From positions 806,001-870,000 of the forward strand of contig NZ_CP050307.1 in NCBI RefSeq assembly GCF_014189535.1: DNA of 64,000 nt, read 5' to 3'. The notes beneath the pieces were generated by a model. That model made no database searches. It was not told where the DNA came from and was given only the letters and a program-made list of their open reading frames with translations. Shown here one piece after another: positions 9,129-17,210 of the stretch. The position numbers and the translations under genes were made by a program. This stretch comes from Rhizobium lusitanum (GTDB taxonomy: Bacteria > Pseudomonadota > Alphaproteobacteria > Rhizobiales > Rhizobiaceae). Numbering within the stretch: the first letter of the stretch is position 1; every line of letters begins with the position of its first letter.

Positions 9129-9154
9129 CGGTCTCCCCTGACGGGAGGCCGTTT
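9129..9154 (+). terminator. Rho-independent terminator of dctA
   Basis: Stem CGGTCTCCC (9129-9137) / GGGAGGCCG (9143-9151), one wobble, 5-nt loop, then TTT. It starts 33 nt after the dctA stop. The remaining gap to 9346 shows no other feature. Confidence 0.75.
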
Positions 9155-9346
9155 CAGTTTCGGGAAGTCCCTTCATCTGAGTGCCGCCAGGGCGTGCCAC
9201 AGCCTGCCTTGGAAGCGCGTGTAAATGCCGCATGGCCCCGCCCCTCATCAACAGTCTCCTTCATGAAACTGTCATGATCACGGCCCAGAGGATGGTTCAA
9301 GCCACGGCAGTTTCGAGTAAAGTTGCGTGTGAAGCAGGAGAGCCGC

Positions 9347-10003
9347 GTGTCGCAGAAAATGGTCGTGAATACGTCCGAGGCGGAGGACCATAAAGGGGTC
9401 TCCCGCTCCGCCGTTTCGCGCCCATTCACACCGGTTTCCAGCGTGGGGCGGGAGGTTCTCCGGACAGTATCCGGTGCCTCTGACGAGACGAAGTCATTAA
9501 GCCAATCACAAGGCTTTCTCGCAGAGCTAGCTTCCCATGCGGATGCGCTATTTCATGGACCCATCTACGAGCAATATGCGGCGATCTGTTACCGGAAACA
9601 TCCGGAGTTGGGCATGCCCGAAGTACTCGTCGTCACCAGCCGCGAGAGCGGGCGCTGGATCGTGCCGAAAGGCTGGCCGATAAAAGGCAAGAAGCCGTAT
9701 GAGGTCGCCGCCATCGAGGCTTTCGAGGAAGCCGGCGTGCGCGGCAAGATCAAGAAGAAGAGGTTCGGCTATTTCACCTATCTGAAGCAGCTTCCCGACG
9801 ACAGCCACGTTCCCTGTATTGTGCAATTACACCTGCTCGAAGTCGAAAAGACCTTTGAGAACTTCCCGGAACGCGGCCAGCGCCTCAGCGAATGGGTTTC
9901 CTTCACCGAGGCGGCAAGGCGCGTGCGTGAGCCGGAACTCAAGAGCCTATTCCTGGAGGCTGACCGAAGGATGCGGCGGCCGAAGACGAAAGATAAGAAG
10001 TAG
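9347..10003 (+). CDS. NUDIX hydrolase
   Basis: A 218-aa NUDIX protein. The Nudix helix region reads GKKPYEVAAIEAFEEAGVRG around residues 120-140, keeping the metal-binding E-EE-G core; the usual arginine of the REUXEEXGU box is isoleucine. PKGWPIKG just ahead resembles diphosphoinositol-polyphosphate and nucleoside-polyphosphate hydrolases. Residues 1-60 are low-complexity and poorly conserved in look, and the C-terminus is very basic (RRMRRPKTKDKK). GTG 9347 is favoured because AGGAG sits 5 nt upstream; a TTG at 9323 gives a longer frame without a ribosome binding site. It is convergent with the exporter operon 5 bp away. Substrate not predictable. Confidence 0.85.
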   Translation: MSQKMVVNTSEAEDHKGVSRSAVSRPFTPVSSVGREVLRTVSGASDETKSLSQSQGFLAELASHADALFHGPIYEQYAAICYRKHPELGMPEVLVVTSRESGRWIVPKGWPIKGKKPYEVAAIEAFEEAGVRGKIKKKRFGYFTYLKQLPDDSHVPCIVQLHLLEVEKTFENFPERGQRLSEWVSFTEAARRVREPELKSLFLEADRRMRRPKTKDKK

Positions 10004-10008
10004 ATCCG

Positions 10009-11211
10009 TCAGCCCGCCTGCGCTCGCCCGCTCATTGCCAATCTGAGTGGGATACGCGTGGCGGCCACTGCCGGCAATGCGCCACCGATGGCGCCAATAA
10101 TCAACGACAACCAGACCGCCTTCATCACCAGGGGAAGCGATAGCACCAGCTGAAACCCGATCTGTGTGCGGTCAGGGCTCACGGTCGATGCCGTCCAGCC
10201 GTTGAGGACGAGATAGGAAAAGCCGACGCCGGCCAGGCAGCCGAGGCAGGTCAGGGCCATCGCCTCGATCCATGTCCCCGCAAAGGCCGCCCGCCGGCTG
10301 AAGCCGATGGCGCGGACCGTGGCGATCTCGGTGCTACGATCCGACACGGAACTGAACATGGTCGTCATCGCGCCGACGACGGCACCGGCGGCCATGGTGA
10401 TCGCCAGCGGCCAGCCGAGGAGAAGGATCAGCTTCGACGTCCGCTCCGCGAGCCCGGCGAAATAATCCTGCTCCGACCGCAGTGTCAGTCCGATCTGCGG
10501 CGTTGTGGCCGCCATGGATTGCAATGCGGGTAACGCCTCCGGTTCGGTGAGCTTTATCCTGACGCTCTGGATCAGATTGGGCCGGTTGAACAGCGTCTGC
10601 ACCACGCCGATATCCGCCAGCATCTCGGATTCGAAGACAGACCCATCGGCGTCGAAGATACCGACGACCGTCCATTTCGATGTACCGAACGTGAGCTGTT
10701 CGCCGATCTCCAGGCCCTTATAATCAAGGCTCAGCCGGCGGCCGACGACGATCTCGCTGGCGCCGGGATTGAACATTCGGCCACGCGCTATCCTGACATT
10801 CGGACGCACGCTGAGACCGAAGGGACCGATGCCACGCAACGATAGTGTCGAAAGCAGTCCGCCGGTCTTTTCCGGCACCTGCACGGGCACGACCATTTCC
10901 GGCGACATGATCGAGGCGCCCGTCGTATCTGTGGCGATGCCGGGAGTATCGTCGAGATAATGAAGCTGGGAAGGTTCGATCCGGCTGCCGAGTTCCGTCG
11001 CGGCTCCCTTGCCGAGAGCGATGGCGATGTCCTTGGAACCGGCTTGCAGCAGCGATGTCTGGAAGCCATTCGACATCGCCAGAAAGCCGAGCAGAACCGT
11101 GACGACCATCGCTACGGAAAACACCAGCGAGAGGGAAATCCATATCCGGCGGCGGAGCGATTTCAGATTGGATAGGGTGAGGGCCAGGGATTGGCGGGTG
11201 ATTGTGCTCAT
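10009..11211 (-). CDS. FtsX/MacB-type ABC exporter permease (second permease)
   Basis: A 400-aa permease with the MacB/FtsX layout: one TM near residues 25-50, a large periplasmic domain to about 265, then three TM helices (LILLLGWPLAITMAAGAVVGAM; WIEAMALTCLGCLAGVGFSYL; VMKAVWLSLIIGAIGGALPA). The conserved post-TM motif DRSTEIATVRAIGFSRR marks the ATPase-coupling loop. It is the last gene of the HlyD-ATPase-permease-permease operon, 4 bp after the first permease, and likely forms a heterodimer with it. Cargo unknown; DevBCA-like systems export glycolipids or small molecules. Confidence 0.85.
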   Translation of the reverse strand: MSTITRQSLALTLSNLKSLRRRIWISLSLVFSVAMVVTVLLGFLAMSNGFQTSLLQAGSKDIAIALGKGAATELGSRIEPSQLHYLDDTPGIATDTTGASIMSPEMVVPVQVPEKTGGLLSTLSLRGIGPFGLSVRPNVRIARGRMFNPGASEIVVGRRLSLDYKGLEIGEQLTFGTSKWTVVGIFDADGSVFESEMLADIGVVQTLFNRPNLIQSVRIKLTEPEALPALQSMAATTPQIGLTLRSEQDYFAGLAERTSKLILLLGWPLAITMAAGAVVGAMTTMFSSVSDRSTEIATVRAIGFSRRAAFAGTWIEAMALTCLGCLAGVGFSYLVLNGWTASTVSPDRTQIGFQLVLSLPLVMKAVWLSLIIGAIGGALPAVAATRIPLRLAMSGRAQAG

Positions 11212-11215
11212 GGTC

Positions 11216-12376
11216 TCATCTTTCTCTCAAAGCGGCGCTGGGCGGCACCCGTATGGCGTTGAAGGCCGGCGCAATGCCCGTTGCCAGCGCCAGCAGGGCT
11301 GCGAGGACGATCGCCTGAACAATGATCGGGGGCGTGAGCGTCAGGTCAGGCACGATAGTGCGCAGCGGCTCATGCAGAAGCAGGATGGCCGCAGTGGCAA
11401 GGCCGAGACCGAGGCTGAGTCCCGCGGCAAATAGGGCGGAGGTCTCAGCCAGGACATTGCCGAGAACAAAGAGCCGCGAGAAGCCGAGGACCTTCAGCAC
11501 GCCGATTTCCTTCGTCCGCTCACGGATGGCGAAGAACATGGTGTTGGCGACGATCATCAGGATGGTCACGAAGGCGACGCCGACCACCAGCCGCACGATC
11601 GTTGCGATATCGGCGAATTGCGCGATGAAGGCCTTCATGAACTCGGCTTCCGTGCGCGTCCGGGTCTCGTAGGCGGAATTGGCAAAGAGAGTATCGACGG
11701 ACTTGATGATATCATCAGTACGAACGCCCTTCTTCGGCACAATGCCAAAGCCGGTGACGGTGTCGCGGTCCATGCCACGCTCCGCGTTGATGTAGTCGTA
11801 CCGCGCCATCACGAAATGTGTGTCGGCGGATTTCTTGCCATCCAATATGCCGACGATGGTGAATTCGAAGTCGGAGCTGCCATCGGTCCTGACGAAACTC
11901 GACGTATTCAGCGTGATCGTCTGTCCGAGCGTCCAGCCTTCCTGGGAAGCAATGCTGCGGCCGACAATGGCGCCGTTGCGGACCTCTCCGAAACGGGCAA
12001 GGGCATCCGTGGGAATATCGTATTCATCACCCATGAAGGCGGCGAAGCTGCGTGGCTCCACCGCCGTCAGACCCATAAAATTCGTTGGCGTCCGATAGGT
12101 CGCGCGGCTGCGCGCCATATAGGTCGCCACGGCGATGTCGGGTAATGCCTGGATCTTGTCGTAATAGCTGATCGGCAAGGGCAGGGCATCGCCGACCTTG
12201 TTGGTCACGATCAGCCGTTCCGAAACCACCTCGCCGCCGAGAAAGCCGTACTGGAAGCTTGTCAGGACGAGATAGATGAAGAAGGCGATGGCGATGCTTG
12301 TGATCAGCAGGAGGCTGCGCGTCGGTTTGCGTGCCATGGTGCGGCGGAGAAGGGTGTAGCGGTTTATGGTGCTCAC
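11216..12376 (-). CDS. FtsX/MacB-type ABC exporter permease (first permease)
   Basis: A 386-aa permease: N-terminal TM (SLLLITSIAIAFFIYLVLTS) at about 20-40, a periplasmic domain, and three C-terminal TMs. The coupling motif RERTKEIGVLKVLGFSR is intact. The start is GTG 12376, overlapping the upstream ATPase stop by 4 bp (GTGA), which indicates translational coupling. It pairs with the next permease; the two share layout but differ widely in sequence. Confidence 0.86.
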   Translation of the reverse strand: MSTINRYTLLRRTMARKPTRSLLLITSIAIAFFIYLVLTSFQYGFLGGEVVSERLIVTNKVGDALPLPISYYDKIQALPDIAVATYMARSRATYRTPTNFMGLTAVEPRSFAAFMGDEYDIPTDALARFGEVRNGAIVGRSIASQEGWTLGQTITLNTSSFVRTDGSSDFEFTIVGILDGKKSADTHFVMARYDYINAERGMDRDTVTGFGIVPKKGVRTDDIIKSVDTLFANSAYETRTRTEAEFMKAFIAQFADIATIVRLVVGVAFVTILMIVANTMFFAIRERTKEIGVLKVLGFSRLFVLGNVLAETSALFAAGLSLGLGLATAAILLLHEPLRTIVPDLTLTPPIIVQAIVLAALLALATGIAPAFNAIRVPPSAALRER

Positions 12377-13080
12377 GCGGCCTCCCGTTCGACGAACTGG
12401 CCCTTGTCCAGACGCAGCACGCGCTTGGCGGAGCGCGCCGCCATATCGTCATGCGTCACCATGACGATGGTCTTTCCGAGTTCTGCGTTGAGGATGCGCA
12501 GCATGGCGAGCACCTCTTCGGCGGAAGAGCGATCGAGATCGCCCGTTGGCTCATCGCAGAGCAACAGTTTCGGATCGCTCGCCAGCGCTCGTGCAATCCC
12601 CACACGCTGCTGCTGGCCCCCAGAAAGCTCCGACGGCAAATGCTTGCGCCTATCGGTAAGGCCGACAAGCGACAGGATCGTCTCGACCCGCTCCCGACGC
12701 TGGCGCGCGGTCAGGCTGGTCAGGAGCAGAGGAAGCTCGATATTCTGCTCCGCCGTCAGCATCGGCATCAGATTGTAGAACTGGAACACGAAGCCGACAT
12801 TGGCACCGCGCCATTTCGTCAGCGCGCTTTCGCTCATTCGGCTGATGCGCGCATGTCCGAAATTGATGTCGCCGCCATCGGGACGGTCGATACCGCCGAT
12901 GAGGTTTAAGAGGGTCGATTTGCCGGAGCCGGAAGGGCCGACGATCGCGACGAAATCGCCAGCGCCGATGGTCATGGTCAGATCCGAAAAGATCGTCACG
13001 GCGTTCTTGCCGATCCGGTAGTCCTTGCGCACATTATTGATCACAATCCCGTCGTCTGGCGCAGCTGTGCTGTTGTCCAT
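12373..13080 (-). CDS. ABC exporter ATP-binding protein (LolD/MacB/DevA type)
   Basis: A 235-aa nucleotide-binding subunit: Walker A GPSGSGKST, Q-loop FVFQFYNLMPMLTAEQN (typical of the LolD/MacB group), signature LSGGQQQRVGIARAL, Walker B LLLCDEPTGDLD, H-loop VTHDD. ATG 13080 is chosen because GAGGA lies 6 nt upstream; starts at 13098 and 13125 would run back into the adaptor gene. It energises the two FtsX-like permeases encoded directly downstream and lies 1 bp after the HlyD gene. Confidence 0.93.
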   Translation of the reverse strand: MDNSTAAPDDGIVINNVRKDYRIGKNAVTIFSDLTMTIGAGDFVAIVGPSGSGKSTLLNLIGGIDRPDGGDINFGHARISRMSESALTKWRGANVGFVFQFYNLMPMLTAEQNIELPLLLTSLTARQRRERVETILSLVGLTDRRKHLPSELSGGQQQRVGIARALASDPKLLLCDEPTGDLDRSSAEEVLAMLRILNAELGKTIVMVTHDDMAARSAKRVLRLDKGQFVEREAA

Positions 13081-13081
13081 T

Positions 13082-14167
13082 TCAAAGTCCTCTTTCATTT
13101 GCGTTTGCCTGAAGTTCTGGAGCATCCAGAGTGACCTTCGCCGCTATGTTCGGCAGTACGCGTGTGGGCGGTGTCAGGAATTCCAGCCGGGCAGTCACCG
13201 TGCCCTTCTGCATTGAGGCCGCCGGCACGATTGTCCGCACACGCATCTTGAATTTCCGGTTGGGGAAGGCGTCGAGAACGGCGACCGCCGTCTGGCCGGG
13301 TTCAATGCGCGCAGCATTGGATTGCGCGATATCGACGTCGATGGTCAGGGAGTTCGGGTCGAGAAGGATGGCGATCCCGTCTCGTGGCCCGCCGCCATCC
13401 GTGCCGGAGGCAACCATATCGCCGGGGCCAACGAGCCGGGTGACGATCACACCGTCGAACGGAGCGACAATCCGGTGGAGCGCCAGGTTTCTTTCCTGCT
13501 TCTCCACCTGTAGCCCTGCGGTTTCGGCCGTTTGTCGCGCGACATCGAGATCGCTGGTCAACTGCACAACGGAGAGGCTATCGTCATCAAGGCTGCTCGC
13601 TGCCTTGGCACCGCGTTCGACAAGCAATTTGGTACGCTCCAGGGTCTTGCGAGTCTGTGCTAGCGAAACTTCGACCCGGCGTGCCGCAGCGGCTGTGCCT
13701 GCGGCCTGGGATCTGGCGATCCTGAGTTCGATCTCGTCTGTTGTCGTATCCAGCTGCGCGATAACTTGTCCCGCAGCGAAATGGTCGCCGACATCCAACG
13801 GCAGTTCGACCACCTTGCCACCGATCTCCGGCCGCAGGGTGATCATCTTCTCGGCCACGACATAGCCAGAGCCGATCACGGTCTGAAGCGGAGGTGTCTG
13901 CGGCAGTCGAGCGGGGAGCTGGTCTTGCGCTATCGCGTCAGTTTCTTTTACTGGCTGGGAGATGGATCCCGTTGCAGTGGGCCCCCACAAACTCTCGGCA
14001 AGGGGAAGCGACATGTAAGCCGCTGTCGCGAGTGCTACGGCTAAGCCGGTCAGCGCCACCCCACGCATTGGGAGCCGACGGCTCGCGGCTGTATCGGCGG
14101 GCGGTGTTCCTTCGCGCTCGATCGACAGCGACCGAAGTCGGTTCGCGATATTCGCTTCTGCATTCAT
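13082..14167 (-). CDS. HlyD/MacA-family periplasmic adaptor
   Basis: A 361-aa membrane fusion protein anchored by one N-terminal TM (about 33-52), with a lipoyl-like half motif (GSGYVVAEKMITLRPEIGGKVVELPLDVGDHF) near 95-130, a coiled-coil hairpin around 135-225, and the returning half lipoyl plus beta-barrel (HRIVAPFDGVIVTRLVGPGD). It bridges the inner-membrane exporter to an outer-membrane channel encoded elsewhere. First gene of the four-gene minus-strand operon, divergent from the AraC regulator. Confidence 0.9.
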   Translation of the reverse strand: MNAEANIANRLRSLSIEREGTPPADTAASRRLPMRGVALTGLAVALATAAYMSLPLAESLWGPTATGSISQPVKETDAIAQDQLPARLPQTPPLQTVIGSGYVVAEKMITLRPEIGGKVVELPLDVGDHFAAGQVIAQLDTTTDEIELRIARSQAAGTAAAARRVEVSLAQTRKTLERTKLLVERGAKAASSLDDDSLSVVQLTSDLDVARQTAETAGLQVEKQERNLALHRIVAPFDGVIVTRLVGPGDMVASGTDGGGPRDGIAILLDPNSLTIDVDIAQSNAARIEPGQTAVAVLDAFPNRKFKMRVRTIVPAASMQKGTVTARLEFLTPPTRVLPNIAAKVTLDAPELQANANERGL

Positions 14168-14176
14168 GAGGGGTCT

Positions 14177-14218
14177 CCAGACGTTGACGGCGTGATTTTC
14201 CGCCGCCGGAACGTCTGG
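14177..14218. promoter_or_regulatory. Nested long inverted repeat between exporter operon and AraC gene
   Basis: Outer perfect arms CCAGACGTT (14177-14185) and AACGTCTGG (14210-14218) enclose a second pair CGGCG (14188-14192) / CGCCG (14201-14205). It begins 9 bp before the hlyD-type start codon, so it would lie in the exporter 5' leader as operator or as an mRNA hairpin over the ribosome binding site. A 14-bp palindrome GCGATCTAGATCGC follows at 14254-14267. The gap 14168-14326 therefore carries two symmetric elements. Confidence 0.55.
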
Positions 14219-14326
14219 CGCGACCTCGATCGTGATTTAGGACGTCGCAGAACGCGATCTAGATCGCCGGAAGCTGCGAGTCAGGCCATAGTGGCGACAA
14301 ATATGGTTACCCTGGGGAGGGGTCTT

Positions 14327-15355
14327 ATGCTGTTCGTGCCGTTACCCTTCGTCGTTGCTCTCCTGCTTCTTCTACTGTTTCTGACAGTGGTGAGGCGTGA
14401 CGATGAGCTTGCCGCGAACCGGCCCTTTCTCGTCCTGCTTCTGCTTTGTGCCGTGCAGTCAATCCTCGTCGGGCTGCGCCTGGGCTATGGTCTGCAGTGG
14501 ATTGGCTATCTGGCGCTGGTGATCCCAACGGTCATGCCGCCACTGGTTTATGCCGGCGTGCGCAGATTGGGCGTGGACAGTCCCAGGCGCTGGCCCGCTC
14601 TCCTGGGCTTCTACAGCTTTCCTCCCGTTGTCATTGCCGTGCTGGCCGTTGTCTGGCCCGAGGCCATCGATATCGCGATGATCCTCATTCAAATCGCCTA
14701 TGCCGTGGCATTGCTCTGGCTTGTCCGGCCGGGCCCCGACGCGTTGCGTCTGGCGTCGTTCGAGGCGGCACAGCCGGCGCATCGCGCGCTTGTCTTTGCC
14801 GCTGGCGCGCTGTGTTTTTCGGCATTGATCGACGCGCTGGTGCTGTTTGATTTCGGCTGGACCCATGGCGCGCATGTCGGCTTGATCGTCAGCATCGCCA
14901 ATCTTGTCGGCCTGCTTGTCCTCGGTACTGCGGCGGCGGCGGCCGCCAGCCGGAATTCCACAGACGCCGAGATGGTGGAGATCCCGCCTGTGCTCGACAC
15001 AGCCGAAGATAAGGATACCGTCGACAGGATCCATGCGTTGATGCAGGAGAAGAATCTCTATCGGGATGCCAATCTCAACCTTGAACGGCTGGCTCGCAAA
15101 GCCGGGATACCGTCGCGTCGCATCTCGGGTGCCATCAACCGGGCCACGGCCAAGAACGTCTCGCAATATGTCAACGATTACCGGATTGCCGAAGCCTGCC
15201 GGCTACTGGCCGAGACAGACCAATCGGTGACCGAGATCATGCTTGAGGCCGGTTTCCAGACCAAATCGAATTTCAATCGCGAGTTCCGTCGGGTCACCGA
15301 TATGACACCTGTCGCGTGGCGCGAGAAGTGCGCCTATTCCGCAAATCCGGCCTGA
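14327..15355 (+). CDS. Membrane-bound AraC-family regulator with seven TM helices
   Basis: A 342-aa fusion of seven predicted TM helices (about residues 1-225, starting FVPLPFVVALLLLLLFLTVV) to a C-terminal AraC/XylS DNA-binding domain (about 250-335) with two helix-turn-helices (LNLERLARKAGIPSRRIS; SVTEIMLEAGFQTKSNFNREF). ATG 14327 follows a strong GGGGAGGGG (14314-14322); the longer frame from GTG 14192 runs through the palindromes and is unlikely to be translated. The layout suggests a sensor reading a membrane or periplasmic signal and acting directly on DNA. Its divergent position makes the HlyD-ABC exporter the likely target. Confidence 0.85.
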   Translation: MLFVPLPFVVALLLLLLFLTVVRRDDELAANRPFLVLLLLCAVQSILVGLRLGYGLQWIGYLALVIPTVMPPLVYAGVRRLGVDSPRRWPALLGFYSFPPVVIAVLAVVWPEAIDIAMILIQIAYAVALLWLVRPGPDALRLASFEAAQPAHRALVFAAGALCFSALIDALVLFDFGWTHGAHVGLIVSIANLVGLLVLGTAAAAAASRNSTDAEMVEIPPVLDTAEDKDTVDRIHALMQEKNLYRDANLNLERLARKAGIPSRRISGAINRATAKNVSQYVNDYRIAEACRLLAETDQSVTEIMLEAGFQTKSNFNREFRRVTDMTPVAWREKCAYSANPA

Positions 15356-15366
15356 TGCGATGGCGC

Positions 15367-16131
15367 TTAAGGCTTCGCCGTATATCCGAGGCTGCGACTG
15401 ATATCGTCGGCTGTCTTGCGCAGCATCGACAGAAGCGCTTCGCGCCGCTCGATGTAGCGGCTGGTCAGCGTACCCAGATTAAGGGCTGCAACGACGTGGC
15501 CGGCGGCGTCGAAAACGGGCATTGCGATGCCGGTCGAACCTGTGACGAATTCCTGGTCGTTGACCGCATATCCGTCCAGCCTCACCTTGACGAGGATATC
15601 CCGGATCTCCTGCAAATTGGTGTTCGTGTAGGGCGTGTAAGATAGGAACTGTACGCGGGAGAGATAATCCTCCAACGTCTGGTTCGGCGCGTGGGCAAGA
15701 AGAACACGGCCCATAGCTGTGCAATAGGCGACGATGGCCGCGTCCAAATTCACGTCATAGCGTATCGGCTGGCGGCTCACGCATTTTGCCAGCCTGCGGA
15801 CGTCGCAATGGGCGTTCATGGCGCTGAGCAGTACGGTCTCGCCAGATTCGTCGCGCAAGCGCTCCATGAACGGCATCGCCTTGACCACCAGCGGCTCTTC
15901 ATGGCGCCGGAAAGGGAAGCCGTGCCGGCCCGCCTCGACCAGCATGTAGCGCCCGGTGGAATCCTGCACGAGATGGCCGCGCGCGGCGAGGGTCTGCACC
16001 AATCCATGCGCGCTGCTTTTCGGCAGGGTCAGATCCCGAACGATCTGCGACAAGGCAACGGCTTCCCGCCGCCCCGCCATATATTCAAGAATATCAAGGA
16101 CACGTCCGGCGCTCTTCACTTCCGAGTTCAT
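15367..16131 (-). CDS. IclR-family transcriptional regulator
   Basis: A 254-aa IclR protein: N-terminal winged helix (VALSQIVRDLTLPKSSAHGLVQTLAARGHL) at residues 25-60 and a C-terminal effector domain (AMNAHCDVRRLAKCVSRQPIRYDV; AAIVAYCTAMGRVLLAHAP; GSTGIAMPVFDAAGHVVAALNLG). ATG 16131 is chosen since residues upstream of it in the longer frame are not IclR-like. It is divergent from the deacetylase / binding-protein / peptidase genes, which it probably controls. An inverted repeat GTTCA-N6-TGAAC overlaps its start. Confidence 0.92.
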   Translation of the reverse strand: MNSEVKSAGRVLDILEYMAGRREAVALSQIVRDLTLPKSSAHGLVQTLAARGHLVQDSTGRYMLVEAGRHGFPFRRHEEPLVVKAMPFMERLRDESGETVLLSAMNAHCDVRRLAKCVSRQPIRYDVNLDAAIVAYCTAMGRVLLAHAPNQTLEDYLSRVQFLSYTPYTNTNLQEIRDILVKVRLDGYAVNDQEFVTGSTGIAMPVFDAAGHVVAALNLGTLTSRYIERREALLSMLRKTADDISRSLGYTAKP

Positions 16132-16141
16132 ATATGTGAAC
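16126..16141. promoter_or_regulatory. Possible IclR autoregulatory operator
   Basis: GTTCA (16126-16130) TATATG TGAAC (16137-16141), with CATATATG as a palindromic centre, overlaps the iclR start codon in the 87-bp divergent gap. Short arms; inferred from symmetry and place only. Confidence 0.3.
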
Positions 16142-16218
16142 GACCTTCCCGTTGTTGGCCAGTCGATCGGCCTGTAACAGTTGTGCCGAGAAAAGCGACA
16201 ACCGGCAAGGCGGCTGCG

Positions 16219-17151
16219 ATGATGAGCGAAACGAAAAAGCAAGCAGAGGTCAGCGAACCCTGGCTCTGGCCGGACGAAGTCTGGTGGAGCCGCGTCGACA
16301 AGGTGCGCGCCGGGCGGTCGTTGCGGCCGGCAAAGTGGAAGAATGGCGCCCGCATGGCGGTGGCCTTGTCCTTCGACGCCGACCACGAGACGTTCGAGTT
16401 GCGCAATGGCGGCATTTCGATCGGCCGCATGAGCCAGGGGCAGTATGGCCCTCGTTCAGGCATGCCGCGCATTCTCAAGTTACTCGAAAAATATGCAGTT
16501 CCAGCCTCGGTCTTCATGCCGGCGGTGTCGGCGATGATCAATGCTGATGAAGCGCGCGCCGTCGTGGCCTCTGGTCATGAACTTGGCATGCATAGCTGGA
16601 TCCACGAGTTCAATTCGCGCCTGGACGAAGCGACGGAACGCGATCTTGCGTTGCGGGCTGCCGATGTGCTGGAGCGTATTTCCGGTGTTCGACCGGTTGG
16701 CATGCGCACGGCCTCCTGGGATTTCAGTCCGCACACGCTGAAGATCGCCCGCGAGATGAATCTGCTTTACGATTCGTCGTTGATGGCCGACGAGGAACCC
16801 TACGAGCTTCTCGAAGACGGCGAGCCGACGGGCATTGTCGAAATCCCGGTGGAGTGGATCCGCGACGACGCTCCTTATGTGGCGATGGACCGTATGACTG
16901 GTGCGCGACCCTATAGCAGCCCGTCGATGGTTCTCGATATTTTCCAGCGTGAACTGGAGGTGGCCTATGAGGAGGGCGGGCTTTTCCAGCTTACTCTTCA
17001 TCCGCATCACATCGGCCATCGTTCGCGTATCTTCATTCTGGAAGAGATTATTCGCCAGGCGCAGGCCAAAGGGGACGTATGGTTCGCCACCCATGCGGAG
17101 CTAGCCGCCTATTGCGCTTCGGAAGCCGGTCTGAAGACATTGCACCAATAA
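16219..17151 (+). CDS. Polysaccharide-deacetylase (NodB-homology) family hydrolase
   Basis: A 310-aa protein of the carbohydrate esterase 4 / PuuE group. The metal-binding Asp pair is in ALSFDADHETFEL (about residue 52), the H-x3-H-type site in GHELGMHSWIHEF (about 125), and a late catalytic histidine in FQLTLHPHHIGH (about 260). No signal peptide is seen, so it is probably cytosolic and more like an amidase of small C-N substrates than a chitin deacetylase. ATG 16219 (or the adjacent 16222) has AAGGCGG upstream. Its neighbours, an oligopeptide-type binding protein and an M20 peptidase, favour breakdown of an imported N-acyl or amide compound. Confidence 0.82.
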   Translation: MMSETKKQAEVSEPWLWPDEVWWSRVDKVRAGRSLRPAKWKNGARMAVALSFDADHETFELRNGGISIGRMSQGQYGPRSGMPRILKLLEKYAVPASVFMPAVSAMINADEARAVVASGHELGMHSWIHEFNSRLDEATERDLALRAADVLERISGVRPVGMRTASWDFSPHTLKIAREMNLLYDSSLMADEEPYELLEDGEPTGIVEIPVEWIRDDAPYVAMDRMTGARPYSSPSMVLDIFQRELEVAYEEGGLFQLTLHPHHIGHRSRIFILEEIIRQAQAKGDVWFATHAELAAYCASEAGLKTLHQ

Positions 17152-17210
17152 ATGATGTGCGTCCGGCGGCGCGCGACGACGTTCTTGAATTTCAAAGGGG
17201 GTAGTAGATT

